In this document: one piece after another, positions 24,788-33,868 of the stretch | How positions within the stretch are numbered: the first letter of the stretch is position 1 | Layout: each line of letters starts with the position of its first letter | Source of the DNA: Pseudomonadota bacterium | Lineage (GTDB): Bacteria > Pseudomonadota > Gammaproteobacteria > Steroidobacterales > Steroidobacteraceae | Length of the DNA: 63,376 nt | Reading direction: 5' to 3' | NCBI GenBank assembly: GCA_023417315.1 | Contig: JAEZFW010000062.1 | Coordinates: 1-63,376 of the forward strand | Translations under genes and position numbers: made by a program | Notes under the pieces: generated by a model | What the model saw: the letters and a program-made list of their open reading frames with translations, nothing else | Database searches by the model: none | Told to the model about the DNA's origin: nothing

Positions 24788-25954
24788 ATGAACCTCTATC
24801 TGAGCGACGACAACTTCCAGATCGGCGGCCAAACGTATGCGGGATTTCCCATCCTCGTGGATGTTGAAGCCCGGATCGTCGAAGTCGCTCTCCGCTTCTT
24901 TGCTGATCGATTGTTGAAGCACGGCGCCACTTGGGACCTGAAGACTTGGAAAGCCTACGGTCAACACTTGTACGACTATTTCGGTTTTCTCGAGGCCAAG
25001 AACCTGCGCTGGGACCTAGTGCCACCATGGAACAGTGGAGACGTACCGGCCCTCGTTCACTACGTTAGATGGTGCGGAGCGTCCGTCGAGAACTGCCCAG
25101 GCTATATCAACGACAAGCTTGGCACGATCAAGCGGTTCTACAAATGGGCGAAGAATGACGCCGGACTCATCGATGAGCTTCCATTCCGAGAGCTGGTCAT
25201 TCCATCCGCCGGGCGAACTGCAGGACGGCTTGCGCACACCGACGGGCGCCCCCGAAGGACTCGCACTGATGACGTAAATCTGCGCGAATTCGCTCCGGAG
25301 ATTCGAGTGCTGACGCGATCGCAGGTTGATGTGCTGTTGAGCGGCACGACAAATCCTACTCATCGCGTGATGACATACCTCGGCTTGGCGGCCGGACTGC
25401 GTGCCGAGGAACTCGCGAGTTTTCCAGCCGACTTCGTGATCGACTGTTCCCGGTTACCGAAAAACGTGAAATCAGTTGCGGTACGACTGGACCCTGCTCG
25501 GATGGAGACAAAGAACAGCAAGGCGAGGACGGTGCGGATCTCGATCGGATGCATGGATGCTCTCTGGCAGTACCGTGCAACCGTGCGCGAAGCGCTCTTA
25601 CGACGCGGCTTAGCTCAAGAGGCTTTGTTCCTCACTCGGTACGGTGTGCCCTTCGTAGCAGACGGATTTGTGCAGCCGCTCGCCCGTCTCCAGCGACAAC
25701 TGGGCTTTCATGTGCACCCTCACATGCTGAGACACACGTTCGCCACTCATACGCTCGCTTCACTCGAAGAACTGAAACATGCTGGGAAGTTTCGAGGATC
25801 ACCCCTCCTTCTGGTGAGGGACCTCCTGGGACATGAATCAATCGCAGAGACGTCTCGTTACCTGAAGTTTATCCATGCAATCGACGATGAGTACGCCACA
25901 CGATATCAGGCGGAGATCGATGCGACAGCGGCCGCGATAATGAAAGCTGCTTAG
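24788..25954 (+). CDS. Tyrosine recombinase/integrase 1
   Basis: The 388-residue protein has an N-terminal core-binding domain (residues 30-140) and a catalytic domain with all expected residues: R205 in LGLAAGLRAEEL, H312-x2-R315 in HPHMLRHTFATH, H349 in LLGHESIAET, and the nucleophile Y358 in SRYLKF. It is about the size of the Tn554 TnpA-type recombinase. It is first of a four-gene module; the next gene begins 17 bp after its stop. It should cut and exchange strands at the rtcB core site. Nearly 260 bp of non-coding sequence precedes it and must hold the promoter. Confidence 0.92.
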   Translation: MNLYLSDDNFQIGGQTYAGFPILVDVEARIVEVALRFFADRLLKHGATWDLKTWKAYGQHLYDYFGFLEAKNLRWDLVPPWNSGDVPALVHYVRWCGASVENCPGYINDKLGTIKRFYKWAKNDAGLIDELPFRELVIPSAGRTAGRLAHTDGRPRRTRTDDVNLREFAPEIRVLTRSQVDVLLSGTTNPTHRVMTYLGLAAGLRAEELASFPADFVIDCSRLPKNVKSVAVRLDPARMETKNSKARTVRISIGCMDALWQYRATVREALLRRGLAQEALFLTRYGVPFVADGFVQPLARLQRQLGFHVHPHMLRHTFATHTLASLEELKHAGKFRGSPLLLVRDLLGHESIAETSRYLKFIHAIDDEYATRYQAEIDATAAAIMKAA

Positions 25955-25971
25955 AGAACCGGGGCCGCACG

Positions 25972-27591
25972 ATGGCACGCAAGAAGGACTTCACGATTGG
26001 GGGCGCGCCGTTGCCGCCAGTCTCAACCCACGCCGAGATTGGCGCGCCTTCCGATGCTTGCTTTCGATTGCCGTTGCCGCACGGTGCGGTGAAGACCTAC
26101 TCCTTCCATGAGCATTTGGGCCACGGATACGACGAAATTGTTCATGCCTGCGTGCAGTCGATCGCGCAGATGATTCAGGTGGGACGCCCCGAGCCGTATT
26201 CGATCAGGACCATCGTCGAGAGCGGCGTTCGACATTGGTTTGGATTCTGCCGCGATCATGTGAGGGCGTGTGCCACCGCGCTCACGCTCGGTTCCATTGA
26301 CACCCGCACGGTGGAAGCATTCATCGCTTGGCTACACATGCGCTTGAAGTCGGATGGCGAACGATGGTCTCCGAATACACAAAGAACGGTCTACGCGAAA
26401 GTGAAGACCGTTCTCGGAGATCTTGGCGACAGGCGTCTGCTGCCCTCGGACGACCTCTTTCCTACAAATCCATTCCCCCGTGCCACCGCGCTTGAGAATC
26501 GTCGAGCCTACATTCCGCCTCTGTCAGATCGCGAACGAGAACGCATCATCAAGGTGTTGACTGTGGAGACAAGCCAGATCTTTGATGGAACGCATGCATC
26601 AAGCCTGCGTGTGCGGATTGCATTGTGTGCGTTCGCGATTCTACTCAAGACCGGCCTCAATCCCACGCCGTTGCTCGAGATACCGCGTGACCCTTTGAAG
26701 GCGTTCGATGACCACCCACGGGCGAATCGCAAGATTCTGAAGACCTTCAAGCGTCGCTCCAACAAGGAGACGCTAACGCCGTTGCACAAGCCTGAGCTGG
26801 ACGAGTTGCGCGTCGTGTCGTTGGACATCTATCGCCTCTACATGAAGGTTGTCGAACTTACGGAGCCGCACGTTTGCAAAGCGACGAGTTCGGAAGTTCG
26901 TCAGAGGCTGTGGATTACGCCGAGTAAGGACGAGAGCGCACGAGGATTGTCGGTTGAGGATCTGAGCCAAGTGGCATCGGATTTCACAGACCGCCACTCC
27001 CTGATCCGAGATGACGGAACACGCCTCAAGATGACGAGCCAACTGTTCCGCAACACGCGCATCAACCGCACGTGGCGAGCATCCAAGGGCGATCTTCTAG
27101 CGACAGCACGATCCGCTGATCAGACGCCGGACGTCACTGATCGATATCTCACTGTCACGCCAGACATGCGAGAGGAACACCGTCTCGCGGGTGAAATCAT
27201 GGTCCGCTCGCTGGTCGAGGCTGGACGCATCGACGTGCAGAAGACACCGATTTCGAGCTGCCGGGATCCGTACAACGGTCATAGAGCACCAAAGGATGGA
27301 AAGGCATGTGTTGATTTCCTGTCCTGCTTTCGTTGCAAATCCCAAGTGATCACAGGCGACGACCTGTATCGGCTTTTCAGCTTCTACTGGGCTGTTTGGA
27401 ACGAACGTGAACGTATAGGCGCGAAGGGTTGGAGGAAGGTCTTTTCCTGGATCGTACGAGTCATTGACCGCGATGTGGCACCGCGCTTCGACAGCCAGAT
27501 GGTCCAAGAAGCAAAGACTCGTGCTCGAAGCGATCCTCACCCTATGTGGCGATCCCGAGAGGCATTGTTAGCTATCGGATCCGTAGTATGA
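25972..27591 (+). CDS. Tyrosine recombinase-like protein 2 (degenerate active site)
   Basis: The 539-residue protein has tyrosine-recombinase architecture but an incomplete active site. The position of the first Arg reads LLKTGLNPTPLLEI (Asn instead of Arg). The H-x2-R box reads SQLFRNTRIN (Arg kept, His lost). The tail reads TPDVTDRYLTVTP (Tyr kept, second His not apparent). A Cys-containing C-terminal segment (SSCRDPYNGHRAPKDGKACVDFLSCFRCKS) may bind zinc. It overlaps the next gene by ATGA and is therefore coupled. It probably serves as a structural or targeting subunit in a multi-recombinase complex. In order and size it recalls middle members of recombinase-in-trio and gamma-mobile-trio modules. 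Confidence 0.8.
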   Translation: MARKKDFTIGGAPLPPVSTHAEIGAPSDACFRLPLPHGAVKTYSFHEHLGHGYDEIVHACVQSIAQMIQVGRPEPYSIRTIVESGVRHWFGFCRDHVRACATALTLGSIDTRTVEAFIAWLHMRLKSDGERWSPNTQRTVYAKVKTVLGDLGDRRLLPSDDLFPTNPFPRATALENRRAYIPPLSDRERERIIKVLTVETSQIFDGTHASSLRVRIALCAFAILLKTGLNPTPLLEIPRDPLKAFDDHPRANRKILKTFKRRSNKETLTPLHKPELDELRVVSLDIYRLYMKVVELTEPHVCKATSSEVRQRLWITPSKDESARGLSVEDLSQVASDFTDRHSLIRDDGTRLKMTSQLFRNTRINRTWRASKGDLLATARSADQTPDVTDRYLTVTPDMREEHRLAGEIMVRSLVEAGRIDVQKTPISSCRDPYNGHRAPKDGKACVDFLSCFRCKSQVITGDDLYRLFSFYWAVWNERERIGAKGWRKVFSWIVRVIDRDVAPRFDSQMVQEAKTRARSDPHPMWRSREALLAIGSVV

Positions 27592-29471
27592 CCTTCGCAC
27601 TGTACGAAACATGTGCAGCGCCCGCGGCCTTGCCGGAATGCAAACGGAAAGCCCTAGTAGTGACTTATGTGCGCGGACCGGACGGGGTGAGCCTTCCGTT
27701 GTCCTATTACGGAGATCGTGTCTGGCACTTCTCTCCCTACTTTCCTCATGCGGCACGGCCTGACACAGACATGAGCATCGAGTGGGACAAGGCGCCGACA
27801 GAATGGGAGGAGTTGCTGAAGGACACAATTGGACGGTTCATGAGCGTGCAACGACCTGGCGGGGTGCGATTGGATCCTGCATCACTTCCCAAGCGGTTCG
27901 TGACCTTGAACGCGTTTGCGAAATGGTGCAGTCACGAGGGCATAACTCGATATTCGCAGGCCACACCATTTGATCTCGCTCGATACCTGCAGAAGCTTCG
28001 AGAGGGTGGCCGACACGATCGAACGCTCTCGAGCCACTTGCAGCTACTGCGGCGCGTGTACGACATGCGCGCGTATCTCATGGACTCCTTCTCGGACATC
28101 GTCGCGAGAGAAATCAGCGCCAAGAAGCTCGGACCACTTTGGGAGCCGGGAGCTGACGATGAACGGCGCACCGAACTGCTTCCCTTGCCTGAGGCGGCTG
28201 CGCTGTTTACGGCGGCGCTCGATGTACTGGATGGCGCCGATCAAGTGCTGGACCTTCGCGACGAGCTTGAAGAGAAATGGGCAGCCAAACGCGATGCAGT
28301 CGGGCGGAATCATTGGGGAGATAGTGTAAAGAAGCCAACAATCAGGGCCGCTGGCTTCAAGGACGTCCAAGCGTTCGAGTCACGACTCATCGACATCCGG
28401 ACGGCAGCATATATCGTCCTGGCGCAATCCACAGGTTGCCGGGTCCACGAACTTGGCGACGCGAGAGTTGGATGCGTGTTCGAAGAATTGATCGATGGCG
28501 TTTCCTATTTTTGGCTTCAGGCATCGACCAGGAAGATTGGCGACGGCCCAGCCAAGTGGCTGGCACCAAAGGTAGCGGTTCACGCTGCTCGCGTCCTCGA
28601 ACGGCAATCTGCGCCGCTTCGTGCGCAGCTGAAGGTTCGCCTAACTGAACTCGAGGATGACTATGCAACCCTGAGGGCAAGTGAACATCGCCGTGCTCAG
28701 GTGGCGGCGGAAATTACCGAGGTCAAGCGAAATGAAGACCGGCTGTTCTTGAGCGCGGGATCCAAACACGACATTGGATCGACCGACACAAAGAGCCATA
28801 ACAAACAGCTCAACGCCTTCGCGCGCCGAATGGGAATCAAGCTCAGCTCTCCGCTGCACACACACCGCTTCCGCCGGACGTATGCCGTCATTGTCGTCCG
28901 TCTGAACAAGGGAGTCCGTATAGACCTAGTCACCCTGAGAGATCACTTCAAACATGCCGCTGTCCTCATGAGCGAAGGGTACTCGACATTGTCTGACGCA
29001 GACCGAGAGCTGCTCGGGATGATTGACGACGAAATCGATCTATTCGATGGTGAGCTCATCGATCACTGGCTGCAACCTGGTGCGCAACTAGCCGGAGGAT
29101 TCGGTGCTCGTATTAAGGCGTACGCGGGTCGCAATCATCAACCGCTTATCTTTCGGAGTCGAAAAGAACTCCTCGACACCTTCAGAGACGGGTTGAGCAT
29201 ACGTGCAACCGGCCATAGTTGGTGCCTTGCTGAAGGAAGCGGTTGCGGCGGTCAGGGCCTGTTCGAGGCGACTCGTTGCGCAGACTGCGCACACGGAGTA
29301 ATCGATGATAGCCATACGCCGATATGGCGGGGCATACGCGCTCAACAGCAGGAGCTGTTGACCCTCGATGACATCGGGCCAGGTGGTAGGCAGAGGGCAC
29401 AAGCCGCCCTAGCGAAGGCGGAGCACGTTCTTGCCACGCTCGCGGGCGACACATCGGCAAGCTCGCCATGA
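27588..29471 (+). CDS. Tyrosine recombinase 3 (large, Tn554 TnpB/GmtZ-like)
   Basis: The protein is about 627 residues, starting at ATG 27588, which overlaps the previous stop. The catalytic residues are complete: Arg in LAQSTGCRVHELGDA, H-x2-R in HTHRFRRTYAV, His in DHFKHAAVLM, and Tyr in SEGYSTLSD. Before the H-x2-R box a long helical Arg/Glu-rich insertion (about residues 345-395) resembles a coiled coil. The C-terminal region has CLAEGSGCGGQGLFEATRC plus ADCAHG, a probable zinc-binding tail. The size and Cys tail match large TnpB-like recombinases of Tn554-type and related trio elements. The stop overlaps the next start by ATGA. Confidence 0.87.
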   Translation: MTFALYETCAAPAALPECKRKALVVTYVRGPDGVSLPLSYYGDRVWHFSPYFPHAARPDTDMSIEWDKAPTEWEELLKDTIGRFMSVQRPGGVRLDPASLPKRFVTLNAFAKWCSHEGITRYSQATPFDLARYLQKLREGGRHDRTLSSHLQLLRRVYDMRAYLMDSFSDIVAREISAKKLGPLWEPGADDERRTELLPLPEAAALFTAALDVLDGADQVLDLRDELEEKWAAKRDAVGRNHWGDSVKKPTIRAAGFKDVQAFESRLIDIRTAAYIVLAQSTGCRVHELGDARVGCVFEELIDGVSYFWLQASTRKIGDGPAKWLAPKVAVHAARVLERQSAPLRAQLKVRLTELEDDYATLRASEHRRAQVAAEITEVKRNEDRLFLSAGSKHDIGSTDTKSHNKQLNAFARRMGIKLSSPLHTHRFRRTYAVIVVRLNKGVRIDLVTLRDHFKHAAVLMSEGYSTLSDADRELLGMIDDEIDLFDGELIDHWLQPGAQLAGGFGARIKAYAGRNHQPLIFRSRKELLDTFRDGLSIRATGHSWCLAEGSGCGGQGLFEATRCADCAHGVIDDSHTPIWRGIRAQQQELLTLDDIGPGGRQRAQAALAKAEHVLATLAGDTSASSP

Positions 29472-29884
29472 GTGCGATCACTAAAAAGCGCCTGAACCTG
29501 GCGTTCAGGAACCTTAAGCAAGAGCGTGCACAGACTGCTCCCGGCTGCAAGGCACCGCGCATGTCGATCATGGCCGTCGCGAAACGCGCGGGCTACAGTC
29601 ACACGCTGATCCATAACGACTATCCGGACCTTGCCGAAAAGATACGCGCTGCCTCGCGAGGGACCCTTCTCGATCAGCGACGAAAGAAGCACGCGACGCT
29701 CAAGATTGCTAGGGCTCGAATTACCGCGCTGCGGCTCGAGCTCAAACTGCTGAGGTGTGAGAACCGGGGCCTAGCGAGCGAGAACGCACGACTGACGTTA
29801 GCGAATAGCGCATTGGCACTACGCAACCAAGCCCTCGAGGCGGGTGCAACGCCTCTAGCGCGCGCCGGCAAACCAAAATACTGA
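29468..29884 (+). CDS. Small accessory protein of recombinase module (TnpC/GmtX-like)
   Basis: The 138-residue basic protein is translationally coupled (ATGA) to the large recombinase. Residues 30-60 look like a helix-turn-helix (SIMAVAKRAGYSHTLIHNDYP). Residues 85-125 form a Leu/Asn heptad-rich coiled coil (LRLELKLLRCENRGLASEN, then ARLTLANSALALRNQ). Tn554-type and trio modules end in a small protein of this size and layout, thought to direct or stabilise the recombination complex. This assignment rests on position and architecture. Confidence 0.78.
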   Translation: MSAITKKRLNLAFRNLKQERAQTAPGCKAPRMSIMAVAKRAGYSHTLIHNDYPDLAEKIRAASRGTLLDQRRKKHATLKIARARITALRLELKLLRCENRGLASENARLTLANSALALRNQALEAGATPLARAGKPKY

Positions 29885-30006
29885 GTGGCCGTGGGTCATC
29901 CGAACCATCGCCACCCTGAGCGATCCCGCCACTACAGTGCATGCCAGCGTCGATGCGATCGTGAACGCCCAGATGGACCTAACCCTGGCGATGTCGAAGG
30001 CTGTCC

Positions 30007-30372
30007 ATGAGAGGAAGTAAGCGCTTGGTGCCGCGAGCTGAGTCCGCAGCCGCAGCGGCGCGCGCTCCGCGAATTGATGCGAAGCGCTTTCGCGCCGACC
30101 TCGAAGGCCCGCGCTACCGCGCGGTTAAGTCCCCCGACCGCGGTGACCCAGGCTACTTCTCTTGGATCGTGTTCGACATGCGCACCCAGAACGCGCACGG
30201 GGAGTACACGTACCTTTGCGACTGCATCGATCGCAAGACGGCGCGGCTCATCTGCGATGCGCTCAACGGAGCCAGGGATCGGAAGCGCTTCGTCGCGGAG
30301 GCGGCTTCGGCAGAGCGTGAAGCGCAAAAAGGTCGCAGTCAGCCTCCACGCACCCGCAAGACGAGCCCCTAG
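30007..30372 (+). CDS. Small hypothetical protein
   Basis: The 121-residue protein has Ala/Arg-rich ends and a more structured centre, PGYFSWIVFDMRTQNAHGEY, then TYLCDCIDRKTARLICDALN. That centre resembles small islet-borne proteins of unknown function with a beta-beta-alpha layout. No catalytic motif is visible. It follows the recombinase module on the same strand at a distance of 122 bp. Coding status is supported by the ordered central segment and by the absence of a better ORF in the region. Confidence 0.5.
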   Translation: MRGSKRLVPRAESAAAAARAPRIDAKRFRADLEGPRYRAVKSPDRGDPGYFSWIVFDMRTQNAHGEYTYLCDCIDRKTARLICDALNGARDRKRFVAEAASAEREAQKGRSQPPRTRKTSP

Positions 30373-30468
30373 ATCGGAGCCGCTAGGCAGCCGGCAGAGT
30401 TGGAATCAGACTTGAACTACGTCAGCGCTCGGGAGAGATGCAAGTAGTTCGACAACTTGGAGAACACC

Positions 30469-31392
30469 ATGGAACCTGTTCGGCCAAAGAAGATTCGTTT
30501 TATCAAGCTAGGTGAAGGCGGCGAGTGGGAAGCCGAATGCTTAGCGAATGGGACTTTGAGGCTTGGCTATACAAGCCCGCATCACGCCGCATCATTGCGC
30601 GGAGAATGGGATGTCGTTCACGATTTCTGGCTGAAAGAGCGCAACCAGGACAAACGAAGTGCGTCGAGCGACGTCAATCAGATCCGAGACTTTTACGGGG
30701 CGTCGCCCGACGACGTATGGATCACGTTTCACCGCAAGCATCTGTATTGGTGCCGCGCAGAGCAGGAGACTGTTGAATTGCCTGATGGGAGCCGCGTTCG
30801 AAAGACTATTGGCGGGTGGAGCAACAGGGACATCAAAGGCGCCGAGCTTCGAATTGACAGATTGGATGGGCGCGTTAGTAAGGTTCGGGGTTATCGAGGC
30901 ACGATCTGTGGCGTGGAGCTTCAGGATTATCTGGTTCGCAAGATCAATGGCGAGATTCAGCCGGATGTTGCTGCTGCGATAGAGGCGCTGGAAACGCTGT
31001 GTGCGCATGCCGCGGCGCTCATCCGCGGGCTCGGCTGGAAAGACTTCGAGCTTCTCGTGGAACTCGTCTTCTCCAGGGCAGGCTGGCAACGTTTCTCGGT
31101 AGTGGGATCCACTGAGAAGGACACTGACCTGGACTTGGTTGCGCCGCTAAGTGGGCGCCGAGCGTTTGTGCAAATCAAGTCGCGTACCGATCGAAAGGAA
31201 GTTATCGATTACATGGCCCGTTGGCTAACTCATGGGCACCAAGAGTTCTATATGGTGTACCACACGGCGCCAGAGAGTCTGGAGGACCTTCACGACGAAT
31301 CTCGGGGAATCTATCTCATTGGCGTCGATGCGCTCTCGCGGCGAGTAGTTATGGCTGGGTTGATGCAATGGCTTGTCGACAAACGCTCTTGA
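30469..31392 (+). CDS. Mrr-like restriction endonuclease
   Basis: The protein is about 307 residues, starting at ATG 30469 with GGAG seven bases upstream; TTG 30457 is less likely. The C-terminal 130 residues are an Mrr-type PD-(D/E)xK nuclease: GWKDFELLVELVFSRAGWQR, then TEKDTDLDLVAPLSGRRAFVQIKSRT, with Asp and Q-x-K positioned as in Mrr_cat. The N-terminal about 170 residues (IRFIKLGEGGEWEAECL, GASPDDVWITFHRKHLYWCR) form a separate domain, perhaps an EVE/PUA- or SRA-like reader that recognises modified DNA, although I cannot assign it firmly. The gene appears monocistronic. It is probably a modification-dependent restriction factor. Confidence 0.8.
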   Translation: MEPVRPKKIRFIKLGEGGEWEAECLANGTLRLGYTSPHHAASLRGEWDVVHDFWLKERNQDKRSASSDVNQIRDFYGASPDDVWITFHRKHLYWCRAEQETVELPDGSRVRKTIGGWSNRDIKGAELRIDRLDGRVSKVRGYRGTICGVELQDYLVRKINGEIQPDVAAAIEALETLCAHAAALIRGLGWKDFELLVELVFSRAGWQRFSVVGSTEKDTDLDLVAPLSGRRAFVQIKSRTDRKEVIDYMARWLTHGHQEFYMVYHTAPESLEDLHDESRGIYLIGVDALSRRVVMAGLMQWLVDKRS

Positions 31393-31514
31393 GTAAGAAG
31401 CAAACGTCGATCTCGGGCCCGTGGATCTGCCGTGCCCAACAATGCGCACTGCCGCAGCCCCCCCCAACTACGGCGAATGTCACTGTCGATTGGCAAAGAA
31501 GCGTTCGGCGCTCT

Positions 31515-32147
31515 TCAATCGAACCACCAGCCGCAGCCAGCGTCACTGGCCGTCAGTCGCTCGTGTCGCTCCAGCACCTTAGGGTCCATGGCCTGCTCTG
31601 GGATTACGGTACACAGTTCACCGCGATCGAAGCGTGCCGCAAGGCGATCGAAGTGAAACCAGCCGCTCATCTCGGTGAAGGTGCGACCAGGGGGCAGGTT
31701 CGCAAGCGCAAATAGCAGCAAGTTGCCCGCGTCGGTGATCGGGAACTCCGCCTGCATCAGCCGTTGTATCGCATGTTCTTGCAGCAGGCCCTCAACTCGA
31801 AAGACCCGCGTGGCCTGCCGCTTCGGAATTTCAATGCAGTAAACAAACCAGTCGCGCTGGTTGGCACAAGGCGTGATGAAGTACAGCCGACAGGCATTCG
31901 GCTTTGCGCCATCGCCACGTACATTCGGCTTCTCATCGTTACGAAACACCTTCGAACCGCATTTCTTCGCCCATTCGAGCTGCGCGGCGATGCGCTTGTT
32001 GAAGTGCGACGGTTCTCGCGGTGGCATCAAACGGGACAGTGCTTCTTCGCGACGCTCAGTGGCGATACGGCCCTGCTCACGCACCAGTCCACGCGCCAGC
32101 GAATCGCCCAGGACGTCAGGAAGCTTGCGATGATTGGGCGACGACAA
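31515..32147 (-). CDS. Hypothetical protein, island-encoded
   Basis: I do not recognise this 210-residue protein. It starts with a TTG at 32147; no ATG start is close. The N-terminus is basic and helical (LARGLVREQGRIATERREEALSRL). The centre has LYFITPCANQRDWFVYCIEIP, followed by VFRVEGLLQEHAIQRLMQAEFP, a beta-rich then helical pattern. It lies 92 bp downstream of the AbiV gene on the same strand and may be its partner. Confidence 0.5.
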   Translation of the reverse strand: MSSPNHRKLPDVLGDSLARGLVREQGRIATERREEALSRLMPPREPSHFNKRIAAQLEWAKKCGSKVFRNDEKPNVRGDGAKPNACRLYFITPCANQRDWFVYCIEIPKRQATRVFRVEGLLQEHAIQRLMQAEFPITDAGNLLLFALANLPPGRTFTEMSGWFHFDRLAARFDRGELCTVIPEQAMDPKVLERHERLTASDAGCGWWFD

Positions 32148-32239
32148 CTAGCTGTCCTAATGGCGGACGAAGCGCCCGCAGGCGCGAGGAAGATCCTGCA
32201 GGCATAGACGGCCCGAAGCAGAGTTGCAAAAGCGGGACA

Positions 32240-33034
32240 TTAGTCGCGCGGCTTTGACTCGCTCTTCTCGCGGGCCGTCATTCTTGCTGCCATTTCCTTC
32301 AGGCAGGTGTTGATTGCCTCGTTCATCTCCTGCATCGTGCCCTCGCCCGCCAATGCCTTCTGCATCGCTGCTCCGAAGCCCGCCATCAGCTCTGCATGAA
32401 GATTGGGCTCGTCAAGCATTCGTCGGAGCGGAGCCAAACGTGGATAGGTGACGGACATGAAGTAGTACGAGATGGCTGCGATCTGCAAAGCCAACTCCTC
32501 TGTTACTACGTCCTCAGGGGCAACGAACTTTCCGTCCTTGATGTCTACATACATCGAGGCATTCTTTGCTGTGTTCAGGTATCCGTGGATCTGTCGTTGG
32601 CTGTTCTCGAACGCTTCGATTGCCGCTTTGTTGTCATTCGCTTCGCGAGCCGCAACCTCCGCCTCCGAGGCCTTCGCCATATAGGCATTGGTGAAATTCT
32701 TGGCTTTGTGGTCGCGAAAGCCCTTCTCGAGTGCGTTCAGATCAACCGGATGGCCCAGTGTCAGGGCGGTGGCAGCTCCACCAATCATGTCCACCTTTGC
32801 GCATTCCTCCATCGCGATCTGATGGAGAAATATGGAGCGGCAGAAGTGCTTGTGTTCGCGCAGCAGGGAAGCTTCTTGGAAGAGTTGCTCTGCATTGGCA
32901 AAACAGACTTCTGCCCCACGAACGAGTTCAGCTAAGAGTTTCTTGTCCTTGTCACCTAGTACGACCGGCTTTGAGAAAAACCCGTCCAACTGTTCGCGGC
33001 GAACGTCCTTGGCACTCTTCTTTTTCTCAGTCAT
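32240..33034 (-). CDS. AbiV family abortive infection protein
   Basis: The 264-residue protein matches AbiV, a HEPN-fold abortive-infection family. The signature is FANAEQLFQEASLLREHKHFCRSIFLHQIAMEECAKVDMIGG (here described in parts), followed by GFRDHKAKNFTNAY, with Glu-Glu and Lys at the conserved end of the second helix. In lactococci AbiV stops phage translation. The C-terminal half is helical with a hydrophobic patch (LALQIAAISYYFMSV). It is on the minus strand, with the unknown 210-residue gene downstream; the truncated DUF6714 gene is upstream. Confidence 0.8.
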   Translation of the reverse strand: MTEKKKSAKDVRREQLDGFFSKPVVLGDKDKKLLAELVRGAEVCFANAEQLFQEASLLREHKHFCRSIFLHQIAMEECAKVDMIGGAATALTLGHPVDLNALEKGFRDHKAKNFTNAYMAKASEAEVAAREANDNKAAIEAFENSQRQIHGYLNTAKNASMYVDIKDGKFVAPEDVVTEELALQIAAISYYFMSVTYPRLAPLRRMLDEPNLHAELMAGFGAAMQKALAGEGTMQEMNEAINTCLKEMAARMTAREKSESKPRD

Positions 33035-33157
33035 GACATTCGGTCCCCATATTTGGGCAGGATCAGGACGCTCGTGTCGAAGCCATGCTGGACTACGTCG
33101 GCGGTCCAGTGCCGCTCAAGCGCCTTCGTTGCATCCGGCCGCTGGACGCACTGGGCG

Positions 33158-33605
33158 TTATCGGCTACGAAGCGTTAAGAACTCGACGATTGCTTGACGC
33201 TGCGCGCGAGTGAGGAGCGAATATTGCCCAAGCAGGTAGTGCCTCTGGCCGAGATCCTTGGTTGATGGGTACAAGGCGGATACGGTCATACCCAGTATGT
33301 CTGACTCCCAGATTGGCACATGTGCGGTCTTGACGGCGTACTGCATGTACGCTGGCAAGTAGTAACGAAATTCCGGCGCTTGCATGTGCGGGAGGACGCA
33401 ATCGCACTCTTTGGATCTCCGTATCCGGTATGTGTTGCCACTTCGTATCGATTCGTTCCAAGCCGGCAGCAGCCCATTCGTTTCGCGTAATGGTTCCGGC
33501 CATACCTTTAAGGTCCGTCAGCTTGAATTGGCGCAGAGAGATGTCGGGCCTCGGCACGCCATCAAACGCCGTGTGAATCGACTTGAGAACGCTCGACGTG
33601 TCCAT
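33158..33605 (-). pseudogene. DUF6714-like gene with frameshift
   Basis: The first frame from ATG 33605 reads MDTSSVLKSIHTAFDGVPRP, then TKWQHIPDTEIQ. The continuation is found in another frame, KECDCVLPHMQAPEFRYYLPAYMQ, ending LLTRAQRQAIVEFLTLRSR at 33158. Joined, these give about 149 residues with the YYLPAY centre and late LT-x2-Q-x4-FL segment of DUF6714. The shift lies near 33405, at a short A-run (CCAAAGAG). This is either an inactivating indel, programmed slippage or an assembly error. Family function is unknown. Confidence 0.65.
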
Positions 33606-33868
33606 CAGCCGGCTGCATCGGAAAGGTCCGCACATTCTACTGTCGATCGGCATCTGGGAAAGCTTGATCCACCCGCTCTTGGGCCGTCAGCGGACTTCTG
33701 CTATCGACCCAGCGCTTGCAAGAACTCCTGCGCAAAAGACACAATAACCCGCGACATGGGATGAAGTGCGCGACTCAGGTTCATGGAGGTTCTTGCGAGC
33801 CTTCGGCCCGCTCTGTGAGGCAAGCCCGCTACAGTGCGGGAGGCATCGAATAACAACGAGGCAGTGCC

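Noticed and set aside
33040..33210. Open plus-strand frame reading RVEAMLDYVGGPVPLKRLR
   Set aside because: It has no start codon or ribosome-binding site, and it overlaps the end of the DUF6714-like gene; probably chance.
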